Below are positions 10,701 to 22,764 of a stretch of DNA of 64,000 nucleotides, in pieces; positions within the stretch are counted from its first letter, which is position 1, and each line of letters begins with the position of its first letter. The notes beneath the pieces were generated by a model. The model had not been told where the DNA came from. It saw only the letters and a list, made by a program, of their open reading frames with translations, and ran no database searches. The position numbers and the translations under genes are program-made. Source of the DNA: Siphonodentalium dalli (Eukaryota > Mollusca > Scaphopoda > Gadilida > Siphonodentaliidae); the NCBI GenBank assembly GCA_032622095.1, contig CP136069.1, positions 122,812,126 through 122,876,125 of the forward strand, read 5' to 3'.

Positions 10701-12708
10701 TCATTCCCACTACCATGGCGCATGTCCATAAACTAGCACCGCGAGCATTGTTCTTCTCTGCTGGGAGATATTCGACGAGACAACTGCGGGGCGTCACACA
10801 GTTTGCTTCGGATAATGGTCAAGAAGTGTGGGTAGTCTGTACACTAGGGTCTTCTCCTTAGCAGATAGACATCTGTCCAAGGGAATGAGACAGCTAGCAA
10901 CCTTAGAAACACTGTCGAAGTTGTCCACATATGCCAATGCGTTCGCCGAGTTTGTGAGTTGACGAACCATCTATTGAGAAGTGACTAGCTAACTGGTTCG
11001 CCAGGTGTACATGTCGTTATCCCATGGGGTATGAGAAAACATACATAGAGATGACCTTCTGTAAACTAGACACCGGAAAATGAATTGTTTGAAACGTTAT
11101 GATTAGAGGGACCCTACTCCCAGGAAGTGGTGAATACTTTGTCGGTATGAGCGACCTAGATTTATCAGACAAAGAAATGGAAGCTGGTCCAGATAATTAT
11201 GGACGTGACGTGGCAAATCAGAATATGTTATCAGGTAATTGTTCTGATGTAACTATTCGGCGCACCTACGCTTACGGCCATTATCGGCGCTAAGTGGAGA
11301 CTGGATTTCGAAATGCCACATCGCGATATTAATTGTGGTGTTTCATCTTTCCAGAAGGATACGAGCTATGTTATGCGTTTTGATACCTTTAAGTTGAACT
11401 AGTAGATGGTTTATGTACAATTTCGTCCATACATACCGATATTATGACAAAAAGTTGAAATTAATATGTGAAAATATCTATTTCTTTTCAATTTCTAGCC
11501 GCCAATTTAGCAGCGATCTTGGCTGTGAGTATCAATTACCTAACCCTAATGAACACTTCATGTCACTATTCCATATCAGCATGTAATGGTGGGTAGAAAT
11601 CGCGAAACAATAACGCCCATCCTAAGAAAGTAAAGGAATGTAGGCGTGTTTTCAATTTCGGTCGCCATTTTGGCCGCCATCTTCGATTTATAAAACAATT
11701 TCTTGCATGAGATGTAAGGTAATTACTTCACCTCAGTATTTACAACTCAACTGTACGCATGGATGGAGTTGTCTCGACAATAATGCCCAATGATGTGAAT
11801 ATGAGGGAATTTCGGTGATTATTCAAAATCTGTCCGCCATTGTGGGCGCCATTTTGGATTTGGGGGACTTTTATTTGGATATGGTACAAGGAAAGTTCTT
11901 CGCCTAAGTGTTCCCAACTTACAATAGTAAGCAGGTGTGGAGTTGTCATGACAATAATGCTCACTGATGTTAAAATCAGCGATTTTCGGCGATTTTTTAT
12001 TTCTGGTGGCCATTTTGGCCGCCATCTTGGATTTAGGTAAATATTCCTCAACTCAGGTATAAGAGGAATCCTAGCTCGAGTACCTCCTGCAAATATATAT
12101 GCATGGGTGTTGTTATAATAGCAATAACATTCATTGATTCGAAACATAACATCGCGTTATTAACGGAGATTAGGCTTTGACCTATGATACCGGCATTTGG
12201 GAAAACGTGATATCGGACAAAAATATCCCGCAATGAATGCATATTATGGTCTCCTTGTGTTCGCCAATGACTCCTCTATATGATAAATGTATAACATGAC
12301 GCAAAAATTCTAACATTTTCCCACAGAGACTAACGAAAGGTGGTAACATGTCAGAAATATAGCATATTTTCACATTTCGGCGGCCATCTTGCCGCCATAT
12401 TGGATTCTGGTGTCGGATTTTTGGCTAATTTGTAAGGGTTGTATATTAGCAAACGAATCGAGCGGAAAACAAGACCGCATGTGCTATCATCTTTACTATA
12501 ATGGCGATCAAAGAGACCTGGTGCATTTAAAAAAAAATGGCCGCCATGATGGACGCCATCTTGTCTGGAGTCTCTGCGGCCACTTTTTTTTCTTGTTAAC
12601 AAGTGAACAAAATTAGAGGAGACCTTAACGAAGAAAATTAGTGGGGTGATGTTAAGTCCTGGTGGGGGGGGGGGGGGGGGTGCAGAGGTCGACCAATATC
12701 TCCTGGAC
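7714..12708. mobile_element. 5.0 kb near-palindromic transposon with TA duplication
   Basis: Ends GTCCAGGAGATATTGGTCGA and its complement are flanked by TA at 7712-7713 and 12709-12710. The arms are highly similar for about 1.5 kb: 7714-9215 is mirrored by 11205-12708, including the poly-C/poly-G tract and GATGGCGGCCAAAATGGC motifs. They remain recognisably similar, more diverged, to the centre near 10211 (for example 9594-9875 against 10598-10830). Frames such as THKLAPCVLLSSAW and VHKLAPRALFFSAG occur as mirror copies, but no transposase could be recognised. Superfamily unknown; TA suggests a Tc1/mariner-like or related integration. Confidence 0.8.
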
Positions 12709-12711
12709 TAC

Positions 12712-13198
12712 TATGGAAGCGTATTGGTGCCACATAAAAATAACAATTTGGGTCCCAGTATGTCCTAATTAGGAGATAGTAAGTCCTAATTAGGAGATAC
12801 TAAGTCCTAATTAGGAGATATTATCTCCTAATTAGGACTTAGTATCTCCTAATTAGGAGATATTATCTCCTAATTAGGATATATTATCTCCTAATTAGGA
12901 TATACTATCTCCTAATTAGGAGATACTAAATTAGGAGATACTAAGTCCTAATTAGGAGATACTAAGTCCTAATTAGGAGATACTATCTCCTAATTAGGAC
13001 TTACTATCTCCTAATTAGGAGTTACTATCTCCTAATTAGGACTTACTATCTCCTAATTAGGACTTACTATCTCCTAGTTAGGACATAGCTATCTCCTAAT
13101 TAGGAGTTACTATCTCCTAATTAGGACTTACGATCTCCTAATCAGGACATACTGGGACCCAAATTTTTATTTTTATGTGGCACCAATACGCTTCCATA
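12712..13198. mobile_element. TIR element filled with TCCTAATTAGGA dyads
   Basis: TIRs of about 50 bp, TATGGAAGCGTATTGGTGCC at the left and the complement GGCACCAATACGCTTCCATA at the right. Between them (12761-13150) lie roughly 18-20 units of about 19-21 bp, each centred on the perfect palindrome TCCTAATTAGGA. TA at each end may be the target duplication. It lies 3 bp from the 5.0 kb element. Confidence 0.85.
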
Positions 13199-13610
13199 AA
13201 ACCCGGATGTAGGTAGAAAAATTAAACTTGTTAAATATAAAGGGTGTTTAATGGTACACTATTCATTATATGGTTCGAATAAAGAGCGTTTGCTTCACTT
13301 ATATGCGAAACAAAGAAAACAGCTAAAAGTCGCTCTGACAACGGTAAGATTGTACCGAGTATGAGATGTGTATATCAGTATTTGGTGTCACTATCGGCCA
13401 CTACAATATACAACAGTCTTGGGGTTCAAATGCGCCATGTCCGTTCAAAAGTCAAATATCTATATTAAAATGAGAAATCAGTCACCACCACATAAGGTAC
13501 AATAACTGAACGGTTGTATTCAATCGTGTAACACATTCACGGTGTACTTATGCCCATGCACACAGGGTCGATAGGGGACGTGGCGAGAGGGTGGGGGTGG
13601 GGTAGAGTTC

Positions 13611-13760
13611 TCTATTCCGCAGGTTCATTATTCCGAAGGTTCGCTATTCCGAAGGTTCATTAATCCGAAGGTTCCCTATTCCGAAGGTTCATTATTCCGA
13701 AGGTTCGCTATTCCGAAGGTTCGCTATTCCGAAGGTTCGCTATTCCGACGTTATCTATTC
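13611..13760. repeat. Tandem 18-bp repeat, GGTTCGCTATTCCGAA type
   Basis: About eight direct units of AAGGTTC(G/A)(C/T)TATTCCG. The same unit occurs inverted at 14940-15022 and, in short form, at 4457-4497. Confidence 0.85.
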
Positions 13761-14939
13761 TGGGCGTACTTAACCAGAAATGAATCAAAATTTGCAACCC
13801 CCCCCCCCCCATAAAAACCACACGAGGAATGAAAAATACTTTCGCTAGTATTCACATATAGTACAATAATAGACCCCATTCTAATTCCCAAATTGTCCCA
13901 GATGTCGGTTATTAATAGCAAGAAGACAGTATCAGTTTATCGTTTATTATGGAAATTTGAAAACACGATGACTGCGTGACTGAAATAAACTACATGAAAG
14001 AGATACAGTATGTCCGAACTTGCAATCTGTACTTGAAAGAAACATCAACATTAAAGGTCCAGGCCTTTCGAACCCCCAAATCACATATCTATAATATAAG
14101 TCATATTACACATCATTTGAAATAGGAAGCTCTCATTGTATTATCAACTTATCCGGTGTAATACACTGTAAAAATGTGTTTTTTTGTGAGTTACCGACGT
14201 GTTTTTGTGCTTAAGTTTCATCTGGTTTTGTTGCTCAAAGTGTATTATTTTCAATGGAGGGTAATAACTATATTTTAAAGATAGAGTTATTCCCCTTTCA
14301 TTGAAAATACATTTTTAGTTTGAATTCTGTTGCGTTCTGGGGGCCATAACGGGAGAATCTTGGGAATTATTTCAGCTGTTTTCTATTTCTCATTGGGCAT
14401 CTTCCGAGACACAGACGTTTCAAATGGTGATGAATTACAGTATTTTAATCATATGTTATGGCATAGATTGTTATTAAAACCGTATATCAAGGCACTATCA
14501 AAAATAATAGGTGAATCGGAAATTAAGTGGGCATTAAAGTCAATACAAAGTCACAATTGCAGTTACGTTCATCTCATATCCGTCTATTAGCGACATTCTG
14601 CTATGCAGTATGTTATGGCGCTCCAGTTTTCATTGAGCGTTATAACCCCACTGTTATAATCCGCCTTTAGCTGGCGTATTCTTATTATTGAGATATAACG
14701 TCATACGCAATGACATTAAATCGTATGGAACATAGCAATTATGTGGTCTGCTTGATGTGAATATGTATTGACGAATAACGTGATACGTAATGACATTAAA
14801 TCCCAAGGAAACCCGCGAAAACAAACAAAATCACATTTATTGTTTTATTGTTTTAAGTTATTTCTTTCATAAAAGGAGTTTTCGTGATAAAGAACCCTCT
14901 CAATACTTTAGAATATAGAATTAACCTATAAAATAACAA

Positions 14940-15045
14940 AAACCTTCGGAATAGCGAACCTTCGGAATAGTGAACCTTCGGAATAGTGAACCTTCGGAAT
15001 AGAGAACCTTCGGAATAGAGACATGTTCCCGGGGGGGGGGGTGTC
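14940..15045. repeat. Inverted partner of the 18-bp repeat
   Basis: Five units of AACCTTCGGAATAGNG on the plus strand, followed by a G tract and TGTCTCACCCCAACTTTTGT. The last phrase belongs to a dispersed family also seen at 45045-45400. Inverted pairing with 13611-13760 suggests the two arrays are subterminal parts of one ~1.4 kb element. Confidence 0.7.
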
Positions 15046-16134
15046 TCACCCCAACTTTTGTCAACAGTTGGATATTGCATATACCTAACACACCAAAACA
15101 TACGTTGAAATTATTCTCTCATTCAGTTTGATTTTCCAAAAATGTATTAGTGGGGATTTTTTTTTTATAGGTTTAGACCAACATTTGCAAATATTCCTAC
15201 TTTTGGTAGAAAAACATTCGGGCTATATGGCCAACAGTAGGTTGGAAATATCCAACAAATGTAAAGCTTGAGGAAAGTCTATAATATATTTTCATGTTCA
15301 GATTTCAAAACGTTCTCACACCAGACCGAACCATGGTCGACCCGGTATGCCCTGGTCTAACCACATTCAGTGGCTCGTCAATACTGATAATTAATTTGTG
15401 AAAAACAAACCAGGGCGTGAATTTTCCTGGTGTTAGACCACTAGATGTTATAATTTTGCAATTTCCAGGTTCATATCTACAAAACTGTCCTCGTGCTGCA
15501 TGGTCGGCAAGGTGGAGCCCCCCCCCCCCCCCCCCCCATCACAGGACTTCTGCAACAAGACTACTGATCCATTTAGAACAGTCCACAATAATATTCAGGA
15601 CAGTGAAGGATCAGTTGGGGGGAATCAGAGCCCAACGGGATGCACAATATGAATTACGCACCAAACCTCTGTTTGGTGTGGTTTAAGGGGGTGTATAGTT
15701 GGGAATTTGAAGGTGGACACACCTTCTCAACGCGGAGACCCCCTATAATTACGTCCCTGTGTCGAGACTGCGTATAGCACCGTCAACTCACTCTCTTAAT
15801 CATAACATGTCATTACTTGAGTGAAGACAGTTGTCAGTAAACAAATCGGCGTTCCATAGTTATCTTAGTGTTAGAAGCCGCCTCGATACTTTGAACATAA
15901 AACATGGCTTAAATGACAAATGTATCAATGAGATTTGGCAATGAAATCGTGCAATAAATAGATTAATGCATAGCTGACTGTTATTTCGTAGAACTAATGT
16001 ACTTTTGAGTGAGAAAACTTTAGTGAAAGACTACCAGTCAATGGGATACATCTATACCGTTCCAAATCCCTATCGCTTTATGTGCTGCATTCAAAGTACG
16101 CAAATGACCGTGACGATTTTCACCGATCTACCTG

Positions 16135-16640
16135 GATCTACCGGTACCCGTACCCGTCCGACGGGTATCGCAAACTCGCTATTGACGGGATTCCCTCCAT
16201 TTCATTGGAGAGTGGCGCAGAGTACGCGCGACTTCATTGGTTAATGACGTAGCCGATCACTTCGCAGATCAAAGGTCAATGACATGTTGATAATTTTCCC
16301 ACGCATTGTTAAACACAACTATTGTTGTAAACCTGAATACAGATGATATATCCATAATTCAGACTTAATTCAGTATACTCATCGCAATATAGGAGCCATC
16401 ATCTTCGAGTTTTATCAGTCAACGACATTCATGACTGATTATTCTTTCGCATCTTGTTGTATGTATAACTATTTCTAAATACTACGATTTTTACAAACAT
16501 TTACCGCGCCAGGAATGCACTCAATAGTTGTAAACGGTTTATTACGTCATGTTGGGAATGCAGTGTCGTAGAAATGAAATATAATCGAGAGATCAAGAGA
16601 TGTACACCCGATAGGATTTTCGTCGTCTTTTCAAAGAGTA
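16135..16640. repeat. Inverted counterpart of 6975-7110
   Basis: CCGGTACCCGTACCCGT and GGGTATCGCAAACTCGCTA (16140-16184) are the complement of the 7048-7095 sequence. GATGTACACCCGATAGGATT and CGTCTTTTCAAAGAG (16600-16640) are the complement of 6975-7018. The order is kept, so this is one interrupted inverted repeat. Confidence 0.65.
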
Positions 16641-16982
16641 TATATAGTGCAGAGAATGGTATGTATGAGCTTATTTCATGTATGTGGTTGTCAAAAGTCT
16701 AATGGCAAAACGGAGCAGTGGGAATCATGGGATGTTGTTGAGATAAATCGAATAGAACACACAGGAAGAATCTGCACGAACTTTTGTTTTGTCTATTTAT
16801 AGTTCCGGAAGTATTCGAATACATATCTCCATTGCTGAACGTCGTGTACCCAGTACATATACATGTATACGTGCGTTGTACAATTTAACCGGATATGCCA
16901 TCAACGTGTATATAAAACATGTAATCAGCACAACGATCAGTTGGAAGACTTAAAACATTAGTAACTTCGTTAATGTGCTTAC

Positions 16983-17132
16983 TTTCTGTGAGCGTGAAAT
17001 GATGCGTATGTGAAATTTTTGCCCTGGTACTCTCCGAAGAACTTGCTCTCCCCTAACCGTACATGATATATCTCGTTCCCCGAATGTCGGCCGTATAGCT
17101 GCTGCCATTCCTCAACCGAAGACTGCCCTTCC
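16983..17132 (-). CDS. slo2: Slo2 channel exon, C-terminal RCK1 (visible exon 10)
   Basis: 150 bp: 1 nt completing Gln, 49 codons (342-390), 2 nt left. Contains [19 protein letters not shown] and then [20 protein letters not shown], matching KCNT WQRMYGRCSGNEVYHIRMG and YEGKSFTYAAFHAH. Acceptor GTTTTCAG, donor GTAAGC. AA joins A of exon 11 to give Lys in the AHRKYGV junction. Confidence 0.97.
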
Positions 17133-19552
17133 CTGAAAACATAGAGTGTTTATCGTTCATAAAACTACGCATGAAATATCTAGTTGGTAACAAGTTCACT
17201 GGACATTTTGCGCCAACATGTATATACCAGGCTAATAAAACATGAACAATATAGTTTCAATCAATGCCGCCAATTCGTACTCTGTCACAAAAATAAATCA
17301 TATAAACACCATGCGAATGCTTTGACCACATGCGAATTTTACGAACGTCAATTAGGGACGTTGTTTATCATTCGCATTAATGGGCAAGGAAACAGTTTAC
17401 TCTCTTTAATGTAGCAGATACTTTGAATTTCAGGTCACCCAACGCACAACGGATTAAATCCAAATTCGTGTAAAGCTTCTCTTTTTGAACATAAAACCTC
17501 CCATTAACGGATACCTCAAGTGTTATTATTATTTGGCTTCGGGGGTAAAAAAAATGTTTGATTGAGTCGATGTACCCACCCATCGAAGCTCAGATTTGTC
17601 AGATATCGATTTTTCACAACCTGTATTAATCGGTGGCCTAACAATTAATCGATGTATACATATTATGTACTTGAGCGTACATGTATATGCAAAATGTTTT
17701 ATTATGCCTTAGCCATAAATCAATATCTAACACACGCGCATTAGTAAGTTAGCAAACAAATAGTATTAGTTACATGATGATGTTGATGAAGATTATGATA
17801 ATGGCGATGAAGATGATATATTTGTGGTTATGGTAGTATATACACTAATTTACATTGTTGGATCCCCGGTATGTCATCTATCTTCTAATTCACACATGTG
17901 TTTATTCGTGTACAGCTGGTTCGCAAATTATTGCAGCGCCTAAATCGGATAACATTTCAGTACTTTTCAATTAGCATCTATACATGCATAATATAATTTC
18001 TCGTGTCTAAATGGCGCAGACTACTTTGCCATTGAACGACTTCAGTCAATCTATCTGCCAGTTCATCAATCAGAATGACGATGACCGCGGTTGGTTGCCT
18101 TTGATTGACTGTGTTTGATTGGGCAGATCACTTGGCTACTACAATAGAATCAGGGTTGTCAATAGGTACTGGTACCGGTACCGGAACCGGCGGTAATCAG
18201 GAATTAAATTGGTACCAGTTCTGATGTCGAGTACCGACGGCTCTCGGTACTGATTATTGATTTCTATTAATATATATCTTAACAAATATAAAGGGTTAAT
18301 TAAGCAGCTCAACATCGCGCCAAACAAAACTGCGATTGGTCATCGTGATATCATTAGCACATTCAAACATCAAAGGCACCGTATGCCGCACTATGACAAC
18401 TTGTCACTAAATTGACAGAATGCATGCATTGTGTAGGCGCTTGTGATAACTGCATTTCTTGGCCGCCGGATGCAATTATGCACGTGCCGTTTCGCTGTAT
18501 AAATGTATGACACATGCATCATTTGAGAGGAGTCTGTTGGGCTGCTTGGGCACCGACAAGTTCACAAGCGCAAAAGTGCCAATTTACCAAACACCCAAAT
18601 TACCATCGATGGATATATATGATGACATGGATGTTGACACTGTAGAACTCGAATGACGGGATATTTGTGACTTGTGAGTCGTGACATGGAGGCATGGGCA
18701 ACCAGGGCAGAGTTACCAGAGTATTACGACGTAATGATGCTTATGATCACATGGGTGACATCTATTGAGTTTTATTTTCCCTTGTTTTAACTTTTATTGT
18801 GCTATAAAGTTAATGTCACAGACACAGAGAGTATTTGACTATTTTCTCTCTAAATCTATTTCAAATTTTCGAACTAGCCAACTACAACTATGCTTACTGG
18901 AGACGACTTTGGTTTCATTGGGTGACATCATTTATGAAATTACAACATGCGAGTAATATGGCCGATTAGTGAGTTCTCTAATTAATTTCCACACAAATAA
19001 AGTGGTGTACCGTGTATCCAGATAAGTCTACAATGTTAGCCGACCCAGTAGTCAAACATACATGTCTACATTCGTTCCACTCTGTATTCCGTCTTTTAAA
19101 ATATCCTCCCTTTGCGACTTGCCGAAAACCGCCGCAGACAACAACTTAATAGTAAATGTTGTTGAGATTTTCATTTTCGTTCTTTGACTAAACCTTGATC
19201 TTAACGAATAATTGATGATGGAACCTCACGAAACAAAAGTTATTTGCTGTATAAAAGTCCACTCAATGAGTACCGATACCGACCCGGTTTGCGGTACTGA
19301 ACATCAGTACGGAACCGGTACCGAAAGTTGTGGTACCGTCGGTACTTTGACAACCCTGAATAGAATGTCTTGTTCTCTCACACGCAAGTTTCGTTTTTGT
19401 CTTCAGACATGTCTCTACCTGTAAATCCACATGTGCGTGTTATCACGACAGGCAAGTAAATTTGTATTATGTCAAGCCATATGGCATGTTTATCTACGGA
19501 GACACATTGACATTTTTTAGGCAAATATAAATTATAGAAGGAGATAACTTAC
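17133..19552. other. Intron between exons 10 and 9
   Basis: 2420 bp. Contains the hAT-like element and, at 17440-17600, a diverged piece resembling the palindromic MITE at 43371-43838 (GGCTTCGGGGGTAAAAAA and CGAAGCTCAGATTTGTCAGA). Confidence 0.7.
18151..19358. mobile_element. hAT-like element with exact 8-bp target duplication
   Basis: TIR CAGGGTTGTCAA at the left and TTGACAACCCTG at the right. The 8 bp outside, AATAGAAT, are identical on both sides (18143-18150 and 19359-19366). A CAG/CTG terminus with an 8-bp duplication is the hAT signature. Subterminal regions are rich in GGTACCGGTACC-type motifs (18160-18260, 19265-19345). At 1208 bp it is too short for a full transposase, and no hAT domain was recognised in the small frames (18459-18656 etc.), so it is non-autonomous. 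Confidence 0.9.
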
Positions 19553-19661
19553 TGTCCTCGAGAGGTGTGCAGCAACAATGTAATCAGGGTAGATGAACCC
19601 GGAATGAGACAATTATTGGCAAGTAAGGCGTATTTGAACTCATCTTCGCAGACCACATGTT
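19553..19661 (-). CDS. slo2: Slo2 channel exon, RCK1 (visible exon 9)
   Basis: 109 bp: 2 nt completing Glu, 35 codons (306-340), 2 nt left. Reads [17 protein letters not shown], then [20 protein letters not shown] has HVVCEEECKYAMLALNC and TSTLITLLVHTSRG. Acceptor ACTTTCAG, donor GTAAGT. A hAT-like element lies in the intron 195 bp downstream. Confidence 0.97.
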
Positions 19662-19780
19662 CTGAAAGTAAATATATGCACGGTATGTAAATAACTGTAT
19701 GTTTCAGAGCTTGACATTCATTGGCAAGGCATTACTATCCAATGTTCTTGTACAAATAATGTATTTGTGTTGGGTTTAAG

Positions 19781-19920
19781 TTAACCCGTTCATGACGGGA
19801 GCTTACTGATCTTTTGCGAAAACCCTGTGCCAATGCATTCTCGTATATGTGAAAATCGACTATAGGTAGCCTCGCACATATAAGAGAATGTATTAGCCTA
19901 ACAAATTTAATATTATTTTG
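19781..19920. mobile_element. Partial piggyBac-like MITE with hairpin
   Basis: Begins TTAACCCGTTCATGACGGGA, the same start as the elements at 462 and 35121. Continues to AACCCTGTGCCAATGCATTC and its inverted partner ending near 19893. No matching right end before the next element, so it is truncated. Confidence 0.65.
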
Positions 19921-20007
19921 TATAATGGCTACAAAATGTAAGAAAAATTTAAAAAAAATAATGATAAAAAAATGTTAAAGAATGTTAGAAATAATGATAA
20001 AAAATTG

Positions 20008-20405
20008 TTAACCCTTTACCCAACAAACCGGCCAAAACCGGCCAAATAAAGCTTCAACAGCCTAAAATATCTTCGGTCTGTCTCAATAAAACCATACAAA
20101 TATGGATATCATTGGAACCGGCTCCTTGACCACATTGTGATAGTTACAGTTATACCCTGTGCCAATGCATTCTCTTATATATGCGAGTCGACCATAGGTC
20201 GCCTCGCATATATAAGAGAATGCATTGGCCTAAAAAAATCTTTTTTTAACACTTTTTACCATTTTTCTTACATTCTTTAACAATTTTATAATTTTTAATG
20301 TGTTAAGCCAATGCATTCTCTTATATATGCGAGGCGACCTATGGTCGACTCGCATATATAAGAGAATGCATTGGCACAGGGCCGTTCTGTTGGGTAAAGG
20401 GTTAA
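20008..20405. mobile_element. piggyBac-like MITE, TTAA-CCCTTTACCCAACA ends
   Basis: TTAA at 20008-20011 and 20402-20405. Inner ends CCCTTTACCCAACA and TGTTGGGTAAAGGG are perfect inverted repeats. It contains two inverted copies of the GCCAATGCATTCTCTTATAT hairpin (20161-20229 and 20307-20375), separated by a T-rich spacer. Confidence 0.85.
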
Positions 20406-21117
20406 AGAGTATAAGAACAAATTATAAAAGTTCTTATAGAATGTCAGAAATTTTTGTTTTTAAATGATAAAACCACGGAACGAGGCTGTGTGGATACAAT
20501 ATGACCGCGAGTTAGTGATTAAACTTATTATGCATATATGGAGCGTTTGAATATTCACGACTTCGATATATGGAAATGCTACTCCAGATGTGGATGGATG
20601 GATCCAATATGACTGCGAGTTTGTAATTAAACTTATTATGCAATTTTGGCTCGAGGTTCTGGGCGGTTCGAAGAATGGAATTGTACTTAGTAACATACAG
20701 TCGCATCTCAACAGGCTCTCGACTGGTTTCGGGCACACATGGATCCTATATGAACTGTTATTGAAATCCACGAAACACTGATTACGCCGTGCAGATCGAG
20801 GCGCTAATACACCATTCATTGGGGAGCGTCATGCACTACACTTCGGATTCAATTTCGTGCCCATTCAAAATCAATCATGTGCACAATTGCTGTGGATTAT
20901 TCTATAAGTCTCCCAGGATTCATTTGCCATCAGCAACAATAATGAGAGATCGAGGAAAAACGGCTGCGATATTTGATCGTGACGAACATAATGAAATCAC
21001 GAACAATGTGAACGCGTCGGGACTGAAAACATGATCATTAGAGAGTTCGCTCCGAGGTCAATTCTCGGGTGATATGCACTTTGGAATCTGTACTGAAATC
21101 CGCATAACTTTATAGTT

Positions 21118-21440
21118 GATTGATTGATTGATTGATTTGGGATTAATGTCGCTTTCAGCATCTAAGGCCATATCAGGATTCACGACATTGCTGGTTTTAG
21201 GGTGGAGGAAATCCGCACACTAACGGCTAATCTAACAGTGATTAGCTGATAAACTCGTCGACCATGTGCGCCAATCCACCGGCCATCGGCGATCAACTGG
21301 CAACTCCACCAGATAACAATTTCGAATTACAAATTCCACGATGGAAACATGTGGGTTTGAACATCTCGTCGTCAGCGCTGGAGGACAAGGCAAGACAAGT
21401 TGTACCCCTAACCGACAGTGCCATGGCACCGATCCCCCCG
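21118..21440 (+). repeat. SINE-like dispersed repeat
   Basis: Starts after a (TTGA)n stretch with TTTGGGATTAATGTCGC, a phrase I recall from dispersed repeats of bivalve and gastropod genomes. Ends with GGTTTGAACATCTCG, a weak B-box-like motif, and CCTAACCGACAGTGCCATGG. No convincing A-box was seen. The family assignment is from memory. Confidence 0.35.
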
Positions 21441-22655
21441 ATTACATATAGTCACACAGAATAAACCGCAAACATAATATGCCCTCTTATTTACATTTTC
21501 TACTTCTGACGATTTGTGCCTGAAATTTATGTTGTGTCGACATGATAAATCAAACATAACTGACGGCGGTAACATCAACTCAATTTATAAAGGTAACCCG
21601 AATGGCTTGTTAATTTTGCTTGAATGCATGGCATGCACATTCGATTATATGTTATTTTATATACATATTATTTCAGGTAAACATAAACGGCGAAATGTTC
21701 GAAACTTGTGTATATTATACACATGTGCATATCAACCAGATAAACTCATACAATACACAGAGGTGACATTGCATGCGCATCGTTCCATTGTTTGTGAACC
21801 CATGTTTGGTTGCGATCTACTGGACGTGGTTGTTTGATAGGATAATCATTTTCTAACATGAGGTATTGCATGTAGATAGCTCTGAGATTATCGGTTTCCA
21901 TTGTTGGTTCGATGTTGGTGTTGATTCCACATTGTACGAGGATTGGTCGATGACTGAAATAGACAATCCTTTTTATTTTGGATTTTGAACTTTAGTTTTC
22001 GCTGTCGGGCGTCGGCATTTTGATTTATGACACAGTTACATAGACCTTATATACATAGTCAATAAAAACACCATGCATTCTAATTACACGACTATGGCAT
22101 GCAGTCCTGAACGACGATGATTGTTTTATCAAATAATACGGACGTGTGGTTTGGCTCTCGTATATATGTTTGATTGTTAATCGTTGCATATATAATAAGT
22201 GGACATTTATAAGGAAATAGTTTAATATTGAGCCCATCCAGGACGTTAACCCTTCCTATACTAAACGGATCCTCACATTCAGACAAAAAGTGTACATCGG
22301 AATGGTCTATTATTGATTTGGAGGGATGTAAGGGTGATAAAAGCAGACGACAGATAAATAAATCTGAGTCTCATTTATTGAGGGAAATGTTAGATAATAA
22401 ATACAATAATAAATACAACAAACGACTGAATATTTCCTATGGGGTAACTACTCACAAATGATATTTTAGTATAGAAAGGCTTAAAATCCCGAGTTGTGCG
22501 AATACTATTGAGTGGCAAACATTATATATTATTCCCAGAGTCCGGACATTCTCGACACCAGTCCTGTACTCCATTGCCTATGCACGGAGTCTGCGGAATA
22601 TGCCAACACCCCGTATACATGTATCAATGGGACGGAATAATTAGACACTTCTCAC

Positions 22656-22764
22656 CTGCGAATTTGACGTGGAATTTATTTTCTGGTTTGAATATCTGGA
22701 CATATAATGGACATGATGGAGCGAAGTCTTTTACGGCCCATGAACGTAATATCGTGTGCTGGTC
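22656..22764 (-). CDS. slo2: Slo2 channel exon, RCK1 (visible exon 8)
   Basis: 109 bp (residues 269-304 plus 1 nt). Starts [16 protein letters not shown], then [17 protein letters not shown], nearly identical to [20 protein letters not shown] and [17 protein letters not shown]. Acceptor TTTTGCAG, donor GTGAGA. The leftover G joins AA of the next exon to make Glu. The intron to exon 7 is short (485 bp). Confidence 0.97.

Larger units (their letters stand above)
6745..16982. other. 10.2 kb intron between exons 11 and 10
   Basis: Dominated by the 5.0 kb palindromic element and the dyad-filled element next to it. It also holds GGTTCGCTATTCCGAA arrays, (C)n/(G)n tracts, and an inverted pair of sequences near both intron ends (6975-7110 and 16135-16640). 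No exon-like frame was recognised in it. Confidence 0.75.
19662..22655. other. Intron between exons 9 and 8
   Basis: 2994 bp. Holds piggyBac-like sequence (19781-20405), an imperfect direct repeat (20470-20545 against 20585-20660, shared ATATGACCGCGAGTT and AAACTTATTATGCA), and a SINE-like repeat (21118-21440). Nothing recognised from 21480 to 22655. Confidence 0.7.

Noticed and set aside
21264-21464. 66-residue frame in the SINE-like repeat
   Set aside because: Both strands are open here and the sequence has the layout of a dispersed repeat, not of an exon.
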